Positions 8,776 to 18,726 are shown, counted from the first letter of the stretch. The stretch is DNA of 64,000 nt from Lachnospiraceae bacterium A4 (GCA_000403215.2 KE159538.1:1-64000); one strand, 5' to 3'. The notes: a model not told the origin generated them from the letters alone. Program-made: numbers and translations.

Positions 8776-9144
8776 TTACGGATACAGCAGCCGCGTTAGA
8801 TCGCCGCACGCCGCCATCACTTCTCCCAAAGCCTCCGCTGCCCCGTCAGTCTGCTCTGCCCGCAGAATTTCTACCAGCACATTGATTTTATGGCAGACCG
8901 CATCAAGCCCCAAGTTAGCCGCCATGCCCTTTAAGCCGTGTGCGTAGTCAAAAGCAGACCGCACATTCCCTGCCTTGACTGCCTCCTCCAGAGACGCAAA
9001 ATCCGGGTCGGTCAAAAATTCAATCAGAAAATCACGATATGCCGCCGCATTGCCTTTCATGCGCTCAAGCGCCTTGTCCACATTGACGCCCTGTTCTCTC
9101 AGCGCATTACACCAAACTTCATCCTTCTCTCTATCTTTTAACAC
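8776..9144 (-). CDS. Orphan HPt (histidine phosphotransfer) domain protein
   Basis: This 122-residue protein is a single Hpt helical bundle. The phosphorylatable histidine is predicted at H69 in YAHGLKGMAANLGL, the classical HxLKG motif. Such proteins relay phosphoryl groups between receiver domains, as in ArcB/BarA-type relays. I place the start at the GTG at 9144, which sits 7 bases after GGAGG inside the end of scpB; a TTG at 9150 overlapping the scpB stop is the alternative. It is embedded between scpB and a carboxypeptidase gene, far from any hybrid kinase, so its partners are unknown. Confidence 0.82.
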   Translation of the reverse strand: MLKDREKDEVWCNALREQGVNVDKALERMKGNAAAYRDFLIEFLTDPDFASLEEAVKAGNVRSAFDYAHGLKGMAANLGLDAVCHKINVLVEILRAEQTDGAAEALGEVMAACGDLTRLLYP

Positions 9145-9146
9145 TG

Positions 9147-9716
9147 TCAAACCTCCACCTTCACTCCTGCTTCCTCCTCTGCCTGCTTTCTAAAGTCCTC
9201 CACTTGATCTTGGTTCAAGACTGGCAGATCTCCTAGTGATTTCACGCCAAAGGTTCTGAGAAACTCCTCTGTCGTGCCAAACAGCAGCGGACGCCCCGGC
9301 GCGTCAAGCCGTCCCAGCTCTTGAATCAGATGAAACTCTAACAGCTTGTTCACCGCGTGGTCGCTGCTCACGCCCCGTATTTTCTCAACCTCAAGTTTTG
9401 TCACTGGCTGCTTGTACGCTATAATAGATAAGGTTTCCAGCAAGGTATCTGAAAGAACGTATTTTCTGGGTGCTTTTGCCACCCTGATCAGATACTCATA
9501 CAGTTCTGGCTTCGTACACAGTTGAACCGCGTTCTCCAACTCCATGATGTAGATGCCGCGGTCCTGTCTTTTGTATGTCTCATTCATCAGTTGAATCATA
9601 CCGCGTATCTCTTCTTCTGGTATTTCCAGCACATGTTGCAGCTTGGACAGCTCCACAGAGTCCCCCATCGCAAAAAGCACTGCCTCAATCACTGCCATTA
9701 TCTTCTCTTCATTCAT
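9147..9716 (-). CDS. scpB: Segregation and condensation protein B
   Basis: This 189-residue protein matches ScpB: two winged-helix domains, with the conserved segment TLLETLSIIAYKQPVTKLEVEKIRGV, cut here into its recognisable halves at about 93-118, and LGRLDAPGRPLLFGTT near 136-151. ScpB dimers bind ScpA and the Smc ATPase to form the condensin that organises and segregates the chromosome. The gene follows scpA by 27 bases, and its stop overlaps the start region of the HPt gene, so the three are co-transcribed. The start ATG has only a weak AGGTG site, which suggests translational coupling to scpA. Confidence 0.95.
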   Translation of the reverse strand: MNEEKIMAVIEAVLFAMGDSVELSKLQHVLEIPEEEIRGMIQLMNETYKRQDRGIYIMELENAVQLCTKPELYEYLIRVAKAPRKYVLSDTLLETLSIIAYKQPVTKLEVEKIRGVSSDHAVNKLLEFHLIQELGRLDAPGRPLLFGTTEEFLRTFGVKSLGDLPVLNQDQVEDFRKQAEEEAGVKVEV

Positions 9717-9743
9717 ACTTCATTACACCTACCATAAAATCTA

Positions 9744-10493
9744 TTATGCAGCATAGCTCGATGTGATGACAATATCCGCAAATGTATCCTCTTGTTCTAT
9801 AGAGATAATCCCCTGCTTCATCATCTCAAGCACCGCCATAAAGGTCACGATGACCTCCATCTTACTGCCCTGTTTTTCCAAAAGACTCCGAAAGCTAAAC
9901 CGCTTGTGATTCCGCACATACTCCTCTATGTAAACCTGCTTTTCCTCCAGATTGATTTCATCTTTTTCAATCTTGCCAAAGCGGCTTCGAATCGGGTCTA
10001 CCTTCTCCTCCTGACGCCGCATTACCGCCTTAAATATCTCATGAAGCTTGGTAAGGCTTAAACCTCCCAGCAGCTCTTCATAATCTATAGGGTACTGGTA
10101 CTCTGTGACCTCCTTTGGCAGCATCGGCTTTTTATACCAGCTCTTTGCCGCATCCACCTGCTTGTCCCTCAGCTCATAAGCCATGTACTTGTACATTTTG
10201 TATTCAAGCAGCTTCTGCACAAGCTCTGCTCTGGGGTCCTCCTCCTCGCCTTCTTCATTGACTTCTTTGGGAAGAAGCATTCTGCACTTGATGTCGAGCA
10301 GCGTCGCTGCCATCACCAGAAATTCGCTCATGACATTCATGTCCTCTGTCTGCATTTTCCTGATATAATCAAGATATTGTTCGGTGATGACAACAATCGG
10401 AATGTCATAAATGTCAATCTTATTCTTTTCTATGAGATAGAGCAGCAAATCCAACGGCCCCTCAAATACTTCGAGTGTCACGGACAAACCCAT
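9744..10493 (-). CDS. scpA: Segregation and condensation protein A
   Basis: This 249-residue kleisin of the Smc-ScpAB condensin begins with the hallmark LEVFEGPLDLLLYLI, which binds the Smc head-proximal region, and ends in a winged-helix segment that contacts the other Smc head. I start it at the ATG at 10493, seven bases after a run of five G, because the family start is just ahead of the FEGPLDLLL motif; an in-frame upstream ATG at 10559 would add 22 atypical residues. scpB follows directly. A metallophosphoesterase gene ends 67 bases upstream, in the same operon. Confidence 0.95.
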   Translation of the reverse strand: MGLSVTLEVFEGPLDLLLYLIEKNKIDIYDIPIVVITEQYLDYIRKMQTEDMNVMSEFLVMAATLLDIKCRMLLPKEVNEEGEEEDPRAELVQKLLEYKMYKYMAYELRDKQVDAAKSWYKKPMLPKEVTEYQYPIDYEELLGGLSLTKLHEIFKAVMRRQEEKVDPIRSRFGKIEKDEINLEEKQVYIEEYVRNHKRFSFRSLLEKQGSKMEVIVTFMAVLEMMKQGIISIEQEDTFADIVITSSYAA

Positions 10494-10560
10494 ATAAAAA
10501 CCCCCAAATCCATGTAACGATATCTTTTTTATTTTACATAGATTTGAGGGAAAGTTCAAG

Positions 10561-11409
10561 TTATTTTTTGATTTTTAGCTGCACATCATACAATTCTGCC
10601 GGATTAAAAAACCGTAGCGGAATCGTGTGGGAGCCCATTCCTCTGCCTAGCAGCATTGTAGCGCCGCCCGTCCGAAAGACGCCCCCGTCATACTTAGGAA
10701 AAATCTTGTAGGACGGCGCTATGACACCGCCCAGAAGCGGCAGGCGCATAATCCCGCCGTGCACGTGCCCTGAAAGCACCAAATCCGCTCCCCACTGCGC
10801 ATATTCCTCAAAATAATCGGGATTGTGCGCGATCAAAATATTACATTTTTCTTTTTCACATTCAGGCAGTGTCTCCTGCAAATAGCCCGGTTTCATTTTC
10901 TGGATTTTGAAATGCGCAAAATAATCCAAATCCAAATCAAGCCCTGTTATCTTGAGATTGTATTCCGGCAAGAACACCGCCTCATTTTTTAAAACCGAAA
11001 CGTTCTTTCCTGAGACTGCGCGAATCAGCCTGTCATATTTATCGCCAAACTGGTCGGGCTTCTGCCGCATCTTGGACTCGTGATTGCCCAGACCGTAATA
11101 AATCCTGTAGTCCTGACGAAGCGCCCTGAGCAGCTCGATTCCCGGTGTCATATCCTCTCTGAGCTGCGATGTGACAAGATCTCCTGCCAGCACAATAAAA
11201 TCAGGGTTGATTCTGCGAATGGCTTCTATCACCTTATCATTTTTCGTGCCATACACTTTATTGTGCAAATCTGAGAGCAGCACAAACCTGCACTCCTTTG
11301 ACAAGCCTGACAGCGCAAATTCCTTTCGCACTGTCACAAACCGGTTTCCGTCTATAATGCCTACTGCCAACAGTGCAACAGCCAGCATAACCATGATAAG
11401 AAGTACCAT
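10561..11409 (-). CDS. Calcineurin-like metallophosphoesterase, membrane-anchored
   Basis: The 282-residue protein has one N-terminal hydrophobic segment (about 2-20) and a calcineurin-type phosphoesterase domain with the metal-binding motifs in order: SDLHN, AGDLV, GNHES, AHNP and GHVHGG. This is the layout of the YaeI/YkuE group, which includes UDP-diacylglucosamine-hydrolase-like and wall-related enzymes, though in Gram-positive bacteria the substrate is unknown. It starts after AGGAG, 22 bases downstream of the carboxypeptidase gene, in a wall- and chromosome-related operon. The catalytic motifs are complete, so activity is expected. Confidence 0.88.
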   Translation of the reverse strand: MVLLIMVMLAVALLAVGIIDGNRFVTVRKEFALSGLSKECRFVLLSDLHNKVYGTKNDKVIEAIRRINPDFIVLAGDLVTSQLREDMTPGIELLRALRQDYRIYYGLGNHESKMRQKPDQFGDKYDRLIRAVSGKNVSVLKNEAVFLPEYNLKITGLDLDLDYFAHFKIQKMKPGYLQETLPECEKEKCNILIAHNPDYFEEYAQWGADLVLSGHVHGGIMRLPLLGGVIAPSYKIFPKYDGGVFRTGGATMLLGRGMGSHTIPLRFFNPAELYDVQLKIKK

Positions 11410-11431
11410 TCTTATTCTCCTATCCGCGAAC

Positions 11432-12637
11432 CTATATTAAATACTTTATCAATATCTTTTTCAGATAATCAATAAAATATGCCTTCTCCACCGCCTCCGA
11501 GGCAACGATTGGCGTCCTGCCAAGCTCTGTGCCTCCCAGACTGTAACTGATATATCCAACCTCTGTACCCTTCTCGACGGGCGCTGTCACGTTGTCAACA
11601 TACAGATATTTTTTTTGTATTTGGCTAAAATCCGCCCCTGTAGTATCCAGATAGCGGAATATTCCTTTTGGTTCCACTCCAAGCTGGTCCGCCTTGCCGC
11701 CTGTCACCAGAATATCGCCCAGCGGCTCTTTGTTTTCATCGACATACAGCCTTGTCAGCGCAAAACCATACTCAAGCAGGCTCCTCGCCTCAGAAAACCG
11801 TATTTTAAAATCAGGCGCCCCCATAATCACGGCAATCAAATCAATGCCGTCTTTGCTCGCCGTGGCACTAAAGCAGTATTTTGCCGCATTGGTCGAGCCT
11901 GTTTTCAGCCCTGTCGTCCACTGATACTGTTTCAGCAGCTTATTCGTGCTTGACAGGGTAAAGGGCTTGCTGCCCTGTCTGGTCACGTGCGTGATATCCT
12001 CCATCCAGATTTTTGTATAATTATAGATTTGGGGATATCTTGTGATCAGCTCTCTTGACATGATTGCCACATCTCTTGCTGTGGTGTGGTGTGCGCTGTC
12101 AGAACTCAATCCGCAGCAGTCCAGAAAATGCGTGTTGTTCATTCCAAGCGAAGCTGCCTTCTCATTCATCATATTGACAAATTCCGCCTCACTCCCCGCG
12201 ACATACTCCGCCATTGCCACCGAGGCATCATTGCCGCTTGCCACAGTGATGCACTTGATCAGCGTATCCACGGTCTGAATCTCGCCCTCCTCCAAAAAAA
12301 CTTGTGACCCGCCCATAGATTTGGCATAAGCGCTGGTCGTGACCTCATCCTCCAGCTTGATTCTGCCCTTCTCCAATGCCTCAAAAGTAAGAAGCAGCGT
12401 CATAATCTTGGTAATGCTCGCAGGGCTTCGTATCTCGTCTGGATTTTTTTCAAACAGCACTGTCCCTGTAGACGCTTCCATCAAAATCGCAGAAGGAGAT
12501 ACCAGCGTCACCGCCGTCGTGTTGACCGTGTTTCCCTGTTCTGCCCCCTCCTCGGCAAACGCCGTACTTTGTGCCAAAACAACAACCGCCATCACTGCCG
12601 CAAGCATTCTATATATTCGTTTCCTAACCCATTTCAT
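11432..12637 (-). CDS. D-alanyl-D-alanine carboxypeptidase, second paralogue
   Basis: The 401-residue S11 peptidase has a signal peptide (about 8-29) and intact active-site motifs S74-I-T-K77, S134-G-N136 and K245-T-G247, then a PBP5-type C-terminal domain and an amphipathic tail (about 385-401, KKILIKYLI at the end) that should lie on the membrane surface. It would act as a DacA/DacF-type trimming enzyme in wall maturation. It heads the operon that continues through the metallophosphoesterase, scpA, scpB, HPt and the other carboxypeptidase. The ribosome site is modest (TGAGG). Confidence 0.92.
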   Translation of the reverse strand: MKWVRKRIYRMLAAVMAVVVLAQSTAFAEEGAEQGNTVNTTAVTLVSPSAILMEASTGTVLFEKNPDEIRSPASITKIMTLLLTFEALEKGRIKLEDEVTTSAYAKSMGGSQVFLEEGEIQTVDTLIKCITVASGNDASVAMAEYVAGSEAEFVNMMNEKAASLGMNNTHFLDCCGLSSDSAHHTTARDVAIMSRELITRYPQIYNYTKIWMEDITHVTRQGSKPFTLSSTNKLLKQYQWTTGLKTGSTNAAKYCFSATASKDGIDLIAVIMGAPDFKIRFSEARSLLEYGFALTRLYVDENKEPLGDILVTGGKADQLGVEPKGIFRYLDTTGADFSQIQKKYLYVDNVTAPVEKGTEVGYISYSLGGTELGRTPIVASEAVEKAYFIDYLKKILIKYLI

Positions 12638-12746
12638 AAAGCAGACCTCATACTTTACTTATAGGAACTTTATGCGGGTTTTTGATATTATATGACTCTG
12701 AATCGAGTGATGCGCTTCATCTTTCCCTACTCAAACGCCTGTGTGC

Positions 12747-12777
12747 ATAAAAGGAATACCGGCATGCGATATTCCTT
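12747..12777 (-). terminator. Terminator after the CmpB-like gene
   Basis: On the minus strand an 8-base stem (AAGGAATA with TATTCCTT, loop of 11) is followed by TTTTA. It ends the CmpB-like gene and isolates it from the carboxypeptidase operon. Confidence 0.6.
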
Positions 12778-12810
12778 CTTAATGATGATTCAAAATGATG
12801 ATACAGCTTG

Positions 12811-13446
12811 TTATCTGCCGATCAGCCGATGACAAAAATTAACAATTTCGTTCCGCTTCTCGCACAGACCTTCTCTGGTTTCTTCTTTGATCTTGACAGA
12901 CATCGCAAAATGATATCCGAAATCAATAATAACCATCGCAAAAATCAGCGCGATGGTCTTGAGTCCCCACGCCTTAGGATACTGGTCTATAAAACTAATG
13001 ACCTTCTCAAACAAAAATGTGATGATGACGACTGCATACAGCCCCCACGCCAATGTGCTTTCCAGACAGATTACACCTTTATAGTTGCAAAACTTGTCAT
13101 TGTAATCCCACCACACTTCACCAAATAATTTCATCATGAGCCTTGCCACCAAATACTCGAATGCCGTCGCAAGCAGTGCTCCGACTATGTACAACGCAAA
13201 TATATTATCTGCAAAGGGATGCAGCAGTATGTACCCCAGCGTCGCGCCTACGCCATAAATCGGACAAAATGGTCCCGACATAAAACCTCTGTTGGTCAAT
13301 TTTCGATTGCACAGTGACATATATACCGACTCAACCATCCAGCCGATGATACTAAATAAAAAGAATCCGGCAACAAGGTGGTAGAGATCATATCCCGCAA
13401 ACTGATATCTGCTCATCCACATAGATATCTTATCCAATAATTTCAC
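12811..13446 (-). CDS. CmpB-like ABC-transporter type IV membrane protein
   Basis: This 211-residue protein has about five membrane segments and the features of the family called putative ABC-transporter type IV (CmpB): an early FFLFSIIGWMVESVY segment and NRGFMSGPFCPIYGVGA at about 55-71. Proteins of this family are common in Lachnospiraceae, usually single genes of unknown substrate, and the transporter name rests on weak evidence. No ATPase gene is next to it. The start is uncertain: the GTG at 13446 follows GGAG, while a TTG nine bases inside follows GAGGAG with good spacing. Confidence 0.75.
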   Translation of the reverse strand: MKLLDKISMWMSRYQFAGYDLYHLVAGFFLFSIIGWMVESVYMSLCNRKLTNRGFMSGPFCPIYGVGATLGYILLHPFADNIFALYIVGALLATAFEYLVARLMMKLFGEVWWDYNDKFCNYKGVICLESTLAWGLYAVVIITFLFEKVISFIDQYPKAWGLKTIALIFAMVIIDFGYHFAMSVKIKEETREGLCEKRNEIVNFCHRLIGR

Positions 13447-13525
13447 TCCTCACTCCGAACCTTTTAAAAATAATCTATGCAGTCAGCGTCTCTTCATGCC
13501 TGTTATTTTTTTCCAGTTCATACGC

Positions 13526-13553
13526 AAAAATCCTTGGCGTAAACAGCCAAGGA
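13526..13553 (-). terminator. Terminator of rpsU
   Basis: On the minus strand an 8-base perfect stem (TCCTTGGC with GCCAAGGA, loop of 7) is followed by a short run of T at 13526-13530. It lies about 20 bases after the rpsU stop. Confidence 0.75.
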
Positions 13554-13574
13554 CTTTGATTCAATTAATTCACA

Positions 13575-13751
13575 TTAATTATATTTACGCTTTCTAGCTG
13601 CTTCAGACTTTTTCTTACGTTTTACGCTTGGCTTTTCATAATGCTCTCTTTTACGGATTTCCTGCTGAATTCCGGCTTTAGCGCAACTTCTTTTAAATCT
13701 GCGTAAAGCGCTATCCAAAGTCTCGTTTTCTTTAACGATTACATTTGACAT
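13575..13751 (-). CDS. rpsU: 30S ribosomal protein S21
   Basis: This 58-residue basic protein reads [20 protein letters not shown] at its start and continues with [17 protein letters not shown], then a Lys/Arg-rich tail ending KRKYN. That is ribosomal protein S21, which sits near the 3' end of 16S rRNA on the small subunit and helps base pairing with leader sequences. The ATG follows a strong GGAGGGAGG site. It has its own promoter at 13829-13856 and a terminator, so it is monocistronic here, unlike the rpsU-dnaG-rpoD arrangement of enterobacteria. The alaS gene lies upstream on the same strand. Confidence 0.97.
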   Translation of the reverse strand: MSNVIVKENETLDSALRRFKRSCAKAGIQQEIRKREHYEKPSVKRKKKSEAARKRKYN

Positions 13752-13828
13752 GCTATCACACCTAACCTCCCTCCAGCCTCTATTATTGTGTGCCAGACTG
13801 TTCGGGTATACTTAATTGCACACTTAAA

Positions 13829-13856
13829 ATTATAGCACATATTAAGCATACGTCAA
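13829..13856 (-). promoter_or_regulatory. Promoter of rpsU
   Basis: On the minus strand TTGACG (13851-13856) and a consensus TATAAT (13829-13834) are separated by 16 bases. The leader to the rpsU start is about 70 bases. Confidence 0.7.
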
Positions 13857-13902
13857 TAGTTTTTTCAATATTTTTCTAATTTATTTTATTTTTATTTCAG
13901 AT

Positions 13903-16560
13903 CTAGCGAAGCTGCCCTTCCAGTACTGCCTTGGTCTGCTCAATCGCCTGATTGATACCCTCTGGATTCCTGCCGCCTGCCTGTGCCATATTGGGACGTC
14001 CGCCGCCGCCACCGCCGACAAGACCTGCGATGCCTTTGATCAGATTGCCTGCATGAGCGCCTCTGGCCATCGCTTCGTCTGTCGCCATCGCCACGAGGTT
14101 TACCTTGCCCTCCATGCTGGACGCAAGCACGACAACACCTTCCCCGAGCTTTGCCTTTAGCTGGTCTCCCAGATCTCTCAGACCATTCATATCGACGCCC
14201 TCGACACTGGCTGCCAAGAGCTTGATGCCCTTCACCTCCGTCACCTGATTCATGACATCCCCGAGAGCCTCCTTGGCTGCCTTACTCTTCAGGGCTTCAT
14301 TCTCACTCTGGAGTGCTTTGAGCTCTGCCATCATATGCTCAATCTTTTCGATCAGATTTGCAGGTGTTGTCTTAGCCGCCTTTGCCGCCTGTGCAAGCTC
14401 GTCCTCAAGCTGCCGGTAATACGCAAATACATTGTCTCCCGTGAGCGCCTCGATTCTGCGCACACCTGCTGCGATACCGCTCTCGGACACAATCTTAAAG
14501 GTGGTGATATCTGCGGTACTCTTCACATGCGTACCACCGCAGAACTCCTTCGAAAAATCACCCATAGACACGACGCGCACCGTCTCGCCGTACTTCTCAT
14601 CAAACAGCGCCATCGCACCTGTCTTTTTCGCCTCGTCCATCGTCATGACCTGTGTCTCCACAGCGATATTCTCAGCAATCTTCTCATTGACCATCTGCTC
14701 GACTGCTGCCAGCTCGTCAGCCGTCATCGCCTCAAAGTGGCTGAAGTCAAAACGCGTGCGCTCGCCATCCTGATAAGAGCCTTTCTGCTGTACATGCGTG
14801 CCGAGCACTTCGCGGAGTGCCTTCTGCAGCAAGTGTGTCGCTGAATGATTCTTGCAGATTTTGGTGCGGCGTGACTGATCTACGCGGAGCATCACTTCGT
14901 CGCCCACCTTGATCATACCGTGTGCCATCTTCCCGATATGTCCGACTTTCCCGCCAAGCAGCTTGATGGTATCCTCCACCACAAACTCACCAGAGGCAGT
15001 CGTGATCACGCCGCAGTCTCCCTGCTGGCCGCCCATCGTCGCATAGAACGGTGTCTCATCGACAATAACCGTGCCGATCTCGCCGTCCGAAAGCGCCTCG
15101 ACAAGCTCGCTCTCCGTCGTGAGCACGGAAACCTTCGATGCCGTCTCTAATGTATCATAGCCGACAAATGTCGTCGTGACTGCGGGGTCAATCGACTCAT
15201 ATACCGTTGCATCTGCACCCATATAATTTGTCTCTTTGCGGGCGCTTCTTGCCTTTTCCCGCTGCGCCGCCATCGCCGTGTCAAATCCCTCTCTGTCAAT
15301 AGAAAAGCCTTTTTCCTCCAGAATTTCACAGGTGAGGTCTACAGGGAATCCATACGTATCATATAGTTTAAATACATTCTCTCCTGACAGCACCTTCTCT
15401 CCTGCCTGCTGCATTTGCTCCTCCATATCCGAGAGGATCGCGAGTCCTTGGTCGATGGTCCTGCTAAACTTTTCTTCCTCCTGTGTCAGCACCTTAAAGA
15501 TAAAGTCCTTCTTCTCCTCCAATTCAGGATAACCGTCCCTGCACTCATCAATGACCGTCTTCGCAAAGTCAGCCATAAATGTCCCCGCAATGCCAAGCAT
15601 CCTTCCATGGCGCGCGGCACGGCGGATAATGCGCCTCAGCACGTATCCACGCCCTTCATTGGTCGGCATAATGCCGTCCGAAATCATAAATGTCGCCGAT
15701 CGGATATGGTCTGTGATTAACCGGATGGATACGTCCTTCTTCTCGTCCTCCTGATAGGTTACGCCGGCAAGCTCACACACCCTGTCACGAATCGCTTTCA
15801 TTGTATTGATGTCAAAGACTGTATCGACATCCTGCACAACAACAGCAAGCCGCTCTAAGCCCATGCCGGTATCAATATTTTTCTGCGCAAGCTCCTCATA
15901 GTGCCCCTTGCCGTCGCCGTCAAACTGCGTAAAGACGTTATTCCATACTTCTATAAAACGGTCACAGTCGCAGCCTACCTTGCAGTCAGGCCTGCCGCAG
16001 CCATACTTGGCGCCCCTGTCGTAATAAATCTCAGAGCAGGGTCCGCAGGGTCCAGCGCCGTGCTCCCAGAAATTATCGCACTCTCCGGTTTCCGGGTCAC
16101 GGTAAAATCGTGTGATTTTCTCCGCTGGCACGCCAATCTCATTGACCCATATCTGATAAGCCTCCTCGTCCTCACAGTAGATAGATGGATAAAGCCGTTC
16201 TGGGTCTAATCCTACTACTCTGGTCAGAAACTCCCAGCTCCAGTGGAGCGCCTCACGCTTAAAGTAATCACCAAATGAAAAATTGCCGAGCATCTCGAAA
16301 AAAGTCAAATGCCGCGCTGTCTTTCCCACATTCTCGATATCGCCTGTTCGAACACATTTCTGGCATGTCGTCACTCGACGCCTCGGTGGGATCTCCTGTC
16401 CAGTAAAATATGGTTTTAAAGGCGCCATACCTGAATTGATAATCAGCAGACTGTTGTCATTGTGCGGCACCAGCGAAAAGCTTTTCATTGATAAATGCTC
16501 TTTGCTCTCGAAAAATTCAAGAAACATTCTTCGAAGCTCGTTTACTCCATAGTTTTTCAC
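13903..16560 (-). CDS. alaS: Alanyl-tRNA synthetase
   Basis: This protein of about 885 residues charges tRNA-Ala. It has the class II catalytic core (LINSGMAPLKPYF and RRRVTTCQKCVRTGD near the start), the tRNA-recognition part, an editing domain with the zinc ligands HSATH and CGGTH, and a C-terminal C-Ala domain with a glycine run (GLVGGGGGGRPNMAQAGG). I prefer the GTG at 16560, seven bases after GGAGG, giving a start of VKNYGVNELR as in the family; an ATG at 16566 lies only one base from that site. It is the last gene of the long rhomboid-like to alaS block and follows glyS by 37 bases. Confidence 0.96.
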   Translation of the reverse strand: MKNYGVNELRRMFLEFFESKEHLSMKSFSLVPHNDNSLLIINSGMAPLKPYFTGQEIPPRRRVTTCQKCVRTGDIENVGKTARHLTFFEMLGNFSFGDYFKREALHWSWEFLTRVVGLDPERLYPSIYCEDEEAYQIWVNEIGVPAEKITRFYRDPETGECDNFWEHGAGPCGPCSEIYYDRGAKYGCGRPDCKVGCDCDRFIEVWNNVFTQFDGDGKGHYEELAQKNIDTGMGLERLAVVVQDVDTVFDINTMKAIRDRVCELAGVTYQEDEKKDVSIRLITDHIRSATFMISDGIMPTNEGRGYVLRRIIRRAARHGRMLGIAGTFMADFAKTVIDECRDGYPELEEKKDFIFKVLTQEEEKFSRTIDQGLAILSDMEEQMQQAGEKVLSGENVFKLYDTYGFPVDLTCEILEEKGFSIDREGFDTAMAAQREKARSARKETNYMGADATVYESIDPAVTTTFVGYDTLETASKVSVLTTESELVEALSDGEIGTVIVDETPFYATMGGQQGDCGVITTASGEFVVEDTIKLLGGKVGHIGKMAHGMIKVGDEVMLRVDQSRRTKICKNHSATHLLQKALREVLGTHVQQKGSYQDGERTRFDFSHFEAMTADELAAVEQMVNEKIAENIAVETQVMTMDEAKKTGAMALFDEKYGETVRVVSMGDFSKEFCGGTHVKSTADITTFKIVSESGIAAGVRRIEALTGDNVFAYYRQLEDELAQAAKAAKTTPANLIEKIEHMMAELKALQSENEALKSKAAKEALGDVMNQVTEVKGIKLLAASVEGVDMNGLRDLGDQLKAKLGEGVVVLASSMEGKVNLVAMATDEAMARGAHAGNLIKGIAGLVGGGGGGRPNMAQAGGRNPEGINQAIEQTKAVLEGQLR

Positions 16561-16597
16561 AATCATTCCTCCCAAATCTATATCCTCAGTCCGTGCA

Positions 16598-17989
16598 TTA
16601 AAAATCAAATTTGTCTGCAAAATATGCATCCAGCTCATCAATCTTGATGCGCACCTGCTCCATAGAATCACGGAAACGCACCGTGACTGCATTGTCCTGC
16701 TCAGACTCAAAGTCATATGTCACGCAGAACGGTGTGCCAATCTCATCCTGACGGCGGTATCTCTTGCCGATGTTTCCTCTGTCATCAAACTCGCAGTTAT
16801 ACTTTTTCGCCAGTTGTGCATAAATCTTTTCGGCGCCCTCATTCAGCTTCTTGCTGAGCGGCAGCACACCAATCTTGACAGGTGCAATTGCAGGATGGAA
16901 GTGCAGTACAGTCCTCACATCACCCTCGCCGATTTCCTCCTCGTCATAGGCGGCACAGAGGAACGCAAGCACCACACGGTCCGCGCCGAGAGACGGTTCA
17001 ATCACATATGGTATGTATTTTTCCTTCTTCTCATCATCAAAGTACGACATATCCTGACCAGATGTATTCTGATGCTGTGTGAGGTCATAGTCTGTCCTGT
17101 CCGCAATTCCCCAGAGCTCGCCCCAGCCAATTGAAGGGAACGAAAATTCGATATCCGTCGTCCCTTTTGAGTAAAAACAAAGCTCCTCCGGCGCATGGTC
17201 GCGCAGGCGCATCTCCTCCTCCTTGATGCCAAGGCTCAGAAGCCAGTCACGGCAGAAGCCTCTCCAGTACTGGAACCACTCAAGGTCTGTACCCGGCTCG
17301 CAGAAGAACTCCAGCTCCATCTGTTCAAACTCCCTAATGCGGAAGATGAAATTGCCCGGTGAGATCTCATTGCGGAAAGATTTACCAATCTGACCAATAC
17401 CAAACGGAATCTTCTTTCTGGACGTTCTCTGTACATTCTTAAAGTTTACAAAGATGCCCTGTGCAGTCTCCGGTCTTAAATAAATCGTATTCTTCGCATC
17501 TTCCGTCACACCCTGAAAAGTCTTGAACATTAAATTAAACTGTCTGATGTCCGTAAAGTTGTGTTTGCCGCAGGTCGGGCAAGCGATATTCTTCTCCTCG
17601 ATAAACTGTTTCATCTCCTCCTGCGAGAAGGCGTCAATCGGCTTGTCCAGCACGATACCGTTCTCTCCCGCATAATCCTCTATCAGCTTGTCTGCACGGA
17701 AGCGCTCATGGCACTCCTTGCAGTCCATCAGAGGATCTGAAAATCCGCCAAGATGCCCAGATGCCACCCATGTCTGCGGATTCATTAAGATCGCACAGTC
17801 CACACCTACATTGTATGGATTCTCCATGATAAACTTCTGCCACCATGCGCGTTTTACGTTATTCTTCAGCTCGACGCCAAGATTGCCGTAATCCCATGTG
17901 TTTGCAAGTCCGCCGTAAATCTCCGAACCCGGATACACAAATCCTCTGCTTTTTGATAGCGCTACAATTTTGTCTAATGTCTTTTCCAT
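16598..17989 (-). CDS. glyS: Glycyl-tRNA synthetase, single-chain dimeric type
   Basis: The 463-residue class II enzyme is of the alpha-2 type (as in Bacillota lacking glyQ/glyS pairs), with the starting motif [20 protein letters not shown], split across catalytic motif 1, then [12 protein letters not shown] (motif 2 region) and [13 protein letters not shown] (motif 3). The C-terminal part (about 350-460) is the anticodon-binding domain. I start at the ATG at 17989 after GGAGAA; upstream in-frame codons lie in the lipoprotein gene end. No T-box is visible in front, consistent with it being internal to an operon between a lipoprotein gene and alaS. Confidence 0.96.
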   Translation of the reverse strand: MEKTLDKIVALSKSRGFVYPGSEIYGGLANTWDYGNLGVELKNNVKRAWWQKFIMENPYNVGVDCAILMNPQTWVASGHLGGFSDPLMDCKECHERFRADKLIEDYAGENGIVLDKPIDAFSQEEMKQFIEEKNIACPTCGKHNFTDIRQFNLMFKTFQGVTEDAKNTIYLRPETAQGIFVNFKNVQRTSRKKIPFGIGQIGKSFRNEISPGNFIFRIREFEQMELEFFCEPGTDLEWFQYWRGFCRDWLLSLGIKEEEMRLRDHAPEELCFYSKGTTDIEFSFPSIGWGELWGIADRTDYDLTQHQNTSGQDMSYFDDEKKEKYIPYVIEPSLGADRVVLAFLCAAYDEEEIGEGDVRTVLHFHPAIAPVKIGVLPLSKKLNEGAEKIYAQLAKKYNCEFDDRGNIGKRYRRQDEIGTPFCVTYDFESEQDNAVTVRFRDSMEQVRIKIDELDAYFADKFDF

Positions 17990-18020
17990 CCCACGTTCTC
18001 CTAACCTCATTTTATTCATG

Positions 18021-18665
18021 TTATTTAAATACAATCATTTTGCTGCCTTCCGAATAGGATACATTCACACTCTTTTTCCCGGCAGCGGTGACGCCCTCTC
18101 CCACATACAGGATTTCACCAAAACAGTTGACCCGCAGCATCTCTGATTCCTGTTCCTCTGTGTTTTCTACGATAACGATATGACTGTCCCCCATTCCCAG
18201 AAGCTCTGGTTTGGAAATCGTTCCATTTCCAGCAGACTCTGACACGGCATTCAGCGTCACATCCAAGTCATATCCTGCCATGTTGGCCTCCTTGACTGTC
18301 CCGACGAAAAAATCCTCCTGATTAAATCCTGCATACGCCTGATAGTTGCCAAATTCAATCTCGACATTCGCGACACCGTCCTTTGCCTTACAGCTTTTTA
18401 ATTTGATCTGGGCGTCGGTGTTCTCCGCCTTGTATGCATTGATGGAGGTCTCAATCATCGTCTTTAATCCCTCCACGTCATAATAGCTCTCCACAAAATC
18501 CTCTACAATCGTACTCGAAATACTCCCATCCTTGTTGACGGAAATGGAGGATTTTGCCGCCGATGCCACCAGCTCATCTTTGACCTCCTGCGTTTTTTCC
18601 CCACATGCAGTGAGTCCCAGCATACAGATACACATCATTAGAATTATTGTTTTTCCTGTCCTCAT
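18021..18665 (-). CDS. Putative lipoprotein between recO and glyS
   Basis: The 214-residue product has a lipoprotein signal peptide with the lipobox LTAC and the predicted lipidated cysteine C21. The mature part is mostly beta-rich and soluble; I recognise no named family, though lipoproteins of this size between recO and glyS recur in Lachnospiraceae as I recall. The start is placed at the ATG at 18665, 7 bases after GGTGGAG; GTG and ATG codons at 18677 and 18671 are in frame but badly spaced. The gene sits 61 bases after recO and 31 before glyS, so it is co-transcribed with essential genes. Confidence 0.75.
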   Translation of the reverse strand: MRTGKTIILMMCICMLGLTACGEKTQEVKDELVASAAKSSISVNKDGSISSTIVEDFVESYYDVEGLKTMIETSINAYKAENTDAQIKLKSCKAKDGVANVEIEFGNYQAYAGFNQEDFFVGTVKEANMAGYDLDVTLNAVSESAGNGTISKPELLGMGDSHIVIVENTEEQESEMLRVNCFGEILYVGEGVTAAGKKSVNVSYSEGSKMIVFK

Positions 18666-18726
18666 AACCATCTCCACCCTATATTCATTTCAATCGTTGT
18701 GCGTACTGCGTTATATTATAAACAAC

